Part shown: in pieces, positions 32,067 through 32,908 of the stretch
How the letters are laid out: the number at the start of each line of letters is the position of its first letter
Numbering within the stretch: position 1 is the first letter of the stretch
Assembly: GCA_028281365.1 (NCBI GenBank)
Contig: JANQJZ010000007.1
Location: forward strand, 1-32,908
Reading direction: 5' to 3'
From: Gammaproteobacteria bacterium
GTDB lineage: Bacteria > Pseudomonadota > Gammaproteobacteria > Eutrophobiales > Eutrophobiaceae
DNA length: 32,908 nt
Position numbers and translations under genes: made by a program
The notes under the pieces: model-generated
The model's input: the letters and a program-made list of their open reading frames with translations, nothing else
Told to the model about the DNA's origin: nothing
Databases searched by the model: none

Positions 32067-32642
32067 TTATCTCAAGATAGATCTGATTTTTTTTCTAAGC
32101 TCAGATAGATTGCTTTTAACAAACCAGGGGTTTTTCTTTAGCCAGATATTATTTCTTGGGGAAGGGTGGGGTAAGACGAAATAGTCAGGTAGATATTCCT
32201 GATAATGCTTTACCGTGTCGGTTAGAGTTTTCTTTTTTAAATCTTTTAAAAAATAATTTTGTGAATATTGGCCTATTAATAAAATAAGCTGTTTGTTCTT
32301 TAGTGTTTTTAGAATTTTATCCATCCACAGTTCCGCACATTCAGGTCGTGGCGGTAAATCACTTTTTCCATTGTTACCCGGATAACAAAACCCCATTGGC
32401 ACAATGGCAAAGTTTTTTACGTCGTAAAATTCTTCAGGTGTAACGTTTAACCATTCCCGCAAACGATCGCCACTGGCATCATTCCACGGAATACCGCTGT
32501 TATGGACTTTAATACCCGGTGCCTGACCGATGATGGCAATTTTTGATTTCGTTGAAAAATTCAGTATTGGTTTTGGAGGATAAGGTAAATGTGTCTTGCA
32601 TGTGGTGCATCGACGGATTTCGTTTAATAATTTTTGTGACAT
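32067..32642 (-). CDS. Uracil-DNA glycosylase-like protein
   Basis: A 191-residue protein of the uracil-DNA glycosylase superfamily (UDG-like, COG1573-related). The N-terminal 'EIRRCTTCKTHLPYPPKPIL' holds the C12/C15 pair; motif 1 is 'IAIIGQAPGIKVHNSGIPW' and motif 2 is the C-terminal 'FVLPHPSPRNNIW'. Further Cys residues ('GFCYPG', 'RPECAEL') could serve with C12/C15 as iron-sulfur ligands as in family 4 enzymes, but that is inference. Members of this short group have not all been shown to act on uracil. The ATG lies directly behind the terminator of the upstream YHS gene and has no Shine-Dalgarno sequence. Confidence 0.8.
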   Translation of the reverse strand: MSQKLLNEIRRCTTCKTHLPYPPKPILNFSTKSKIAIIGQAPGIKVHNSGIPWNDASGDRLREWLNVTPEEFYDVKNFAIVPMGFCYPGNNGKSDLPPRPECAELWMDKILKTLKNKQLILLIGQYSQNYFLKDLKKKTLTDTVKHYQEYLPDYFVLPHPSPRNNIWLKKNPWFVKSNLSELRKKIRSILR

Positions 32643-32644
32643 TA

Positions 32645-32675
32645 GAAATAAAAAAGGGCCTGCTTTAACAGGCCC
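32645..32675 (-). terminator. Rho-independent terminator after the YHS gene
   Basis: On the minus strand GGGCCTG-TTAAAG-CAGGCCC (32656-32675) is a perfect 7-bp GC-rich stem with a 6-nt loop, followed by TTTTTT. It starts 9 bp after the stop codon of the YHS gene and ends 3 bp before the ATG of the glycosylase-like gene. Confidence 0.9.
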
Positions 32676-32684
32676 TATATTGTA

Positions 32685-32908
32685 TTAAAGTTCAGCTGGA
32701 GATTTATGCTTAATTTTGGTCCAGTGTTTGTTAGCTTTCTTAATACGTCCCGGTACGTCCTTTAACCAGTCCGCCTGAATATTCTTGTCCAGGTTCAGGT
32801 ATAGACGTCCATCAACCACCTTCCAGGCCTCCGGGTCACTGACAAACTTTTTGCCTACCGAGACACCAAAGGCACACCAACCGCCGTAAGCCGGCAGGTA
32901 TTTTTCCG
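32685..32908 (-). CDS. YHS-domain protein, 5' end outside window
   Basis: The frame enters from the right edge on the minus strand and stops at TAA (32685-32687); 73 codons are visible. The visible part, 'EKYLPAYGGWCAFGVSVGKK' then 'DPEAWKVVDGRLYLNLDKNI' and 'WLKDVPGRIKKANKHW', matches the C-terminal part of secreted YHS-domain proteins, whose single Cys and aromatic residues are typical of YHS metal-associated domains. The role is not established. The N-terminus, likely with a signal peptide, lies outside the window. A strong terminator follows the stop. Confidence 0.8.
   Translation of the reverse strand, partial: EKYLPAYGGWCAFGVSVGKKFVSDPEAWKVVDGRLYLNLDKNIQADWLKDVPGRIKKANKHWTKIKHKSPAEL

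Noticed and set aside
1-32908. CRISPR array, insertion sequence or known defence system
   Set aside because: No regularly spaced repeats, transposase, nuclease-toxin pair or terminal inverted repeats were found on either strand.

Overview
The window is a chromosomal housekeeping segment of an AT-rich gammaproteobacterium. The evidence is the divergent crp/yhfA pair, a rpsU-yqeY-dnaG-rpoD macromolecular-synthesis cluster on one strand, the tsaD | plsY | folB-folK neighbourhood, an E. coli-type AroG, and a ZnuD/Zur/ZnuACB zinc cluster. I cannot assign a genus. No phage, insertion sequence, CRISPR array or rRNA operon is visible. The left edge cuts a small DUF1488-like gene and the right edge cuts a YHS-domain gene.

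Layout, left to right. (1) 1-1780: DUF1488-like tail, elongator tRNA-Met(CAT), a structured repeat bounded by a copy of the tRNA 5' end, then crp (-) and yhfA (+) diverging. (2) 2003-3035: an orphan REC-HTH response regulator followed by a cyclophilin-like protein. (3) 3250-8675: a zinc-homeostasis divergon. znuD and a TusA-like gene read left, and zur-znuA-znuC-znuB read right, around a near-perfect Zur box. (4) 8678-11379: hinT-aroG and a secreted alpha/beta hydrolase. (5) 11380-13159: an AT-rich gap with a tandem repeat, then an unrecognised lipoprotein and an unrecognised membrane-anchored protein. (6) 13244-18804: a 1-Cys peroxiredoxin, a second structured repeat bounded by a copy of a tRNA 3' end, tRNA-Ile2(CAT), and rpoD, dnaG, yqeY and rpsU on the minus strand. 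(7) 18918-24813: tsaD, plsY, folB, folK, a FolM-like reductase, a MidA-type methyltransferase and two lipoproteins. (8) 24830-29916: uppP, cca, an NDUFA9-like protein and slt. (9) 30045 to the end: a TauE/SafE permease coupled to a small cereblon-like CULT-domain protein, then yjbQ, a DUF427 gene, a uracil-DNA-glycosylase-like gene and the YHS protein.

Functional links. The zinc block holds an outer-membrane receptor, periplasmic binding protein, ABC transporter and Zur repressor, so it can carry zinc across both membranes under one regulator. The folB, folK and FolM genes form a folate/pterin group. The rpsU-dnaG-rpoD block links ribosome, replication primer and sigma-factor synthesis, and here also a tRNA.

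The most notable observations are these. Two tRNA genes each have a roughly 20-bp copy of one end placed across a hairpin-rich repeat of a shared family. Two intergenic hairpins are built from NNGTGAA heptads. A minimal bacterial CULT protein keeps the zinc cysteines and the three-tryptophan cage. Five of seven convergent junctions have no room for a terminator. The ZnuA lacks the usual first metal-binding histidine.
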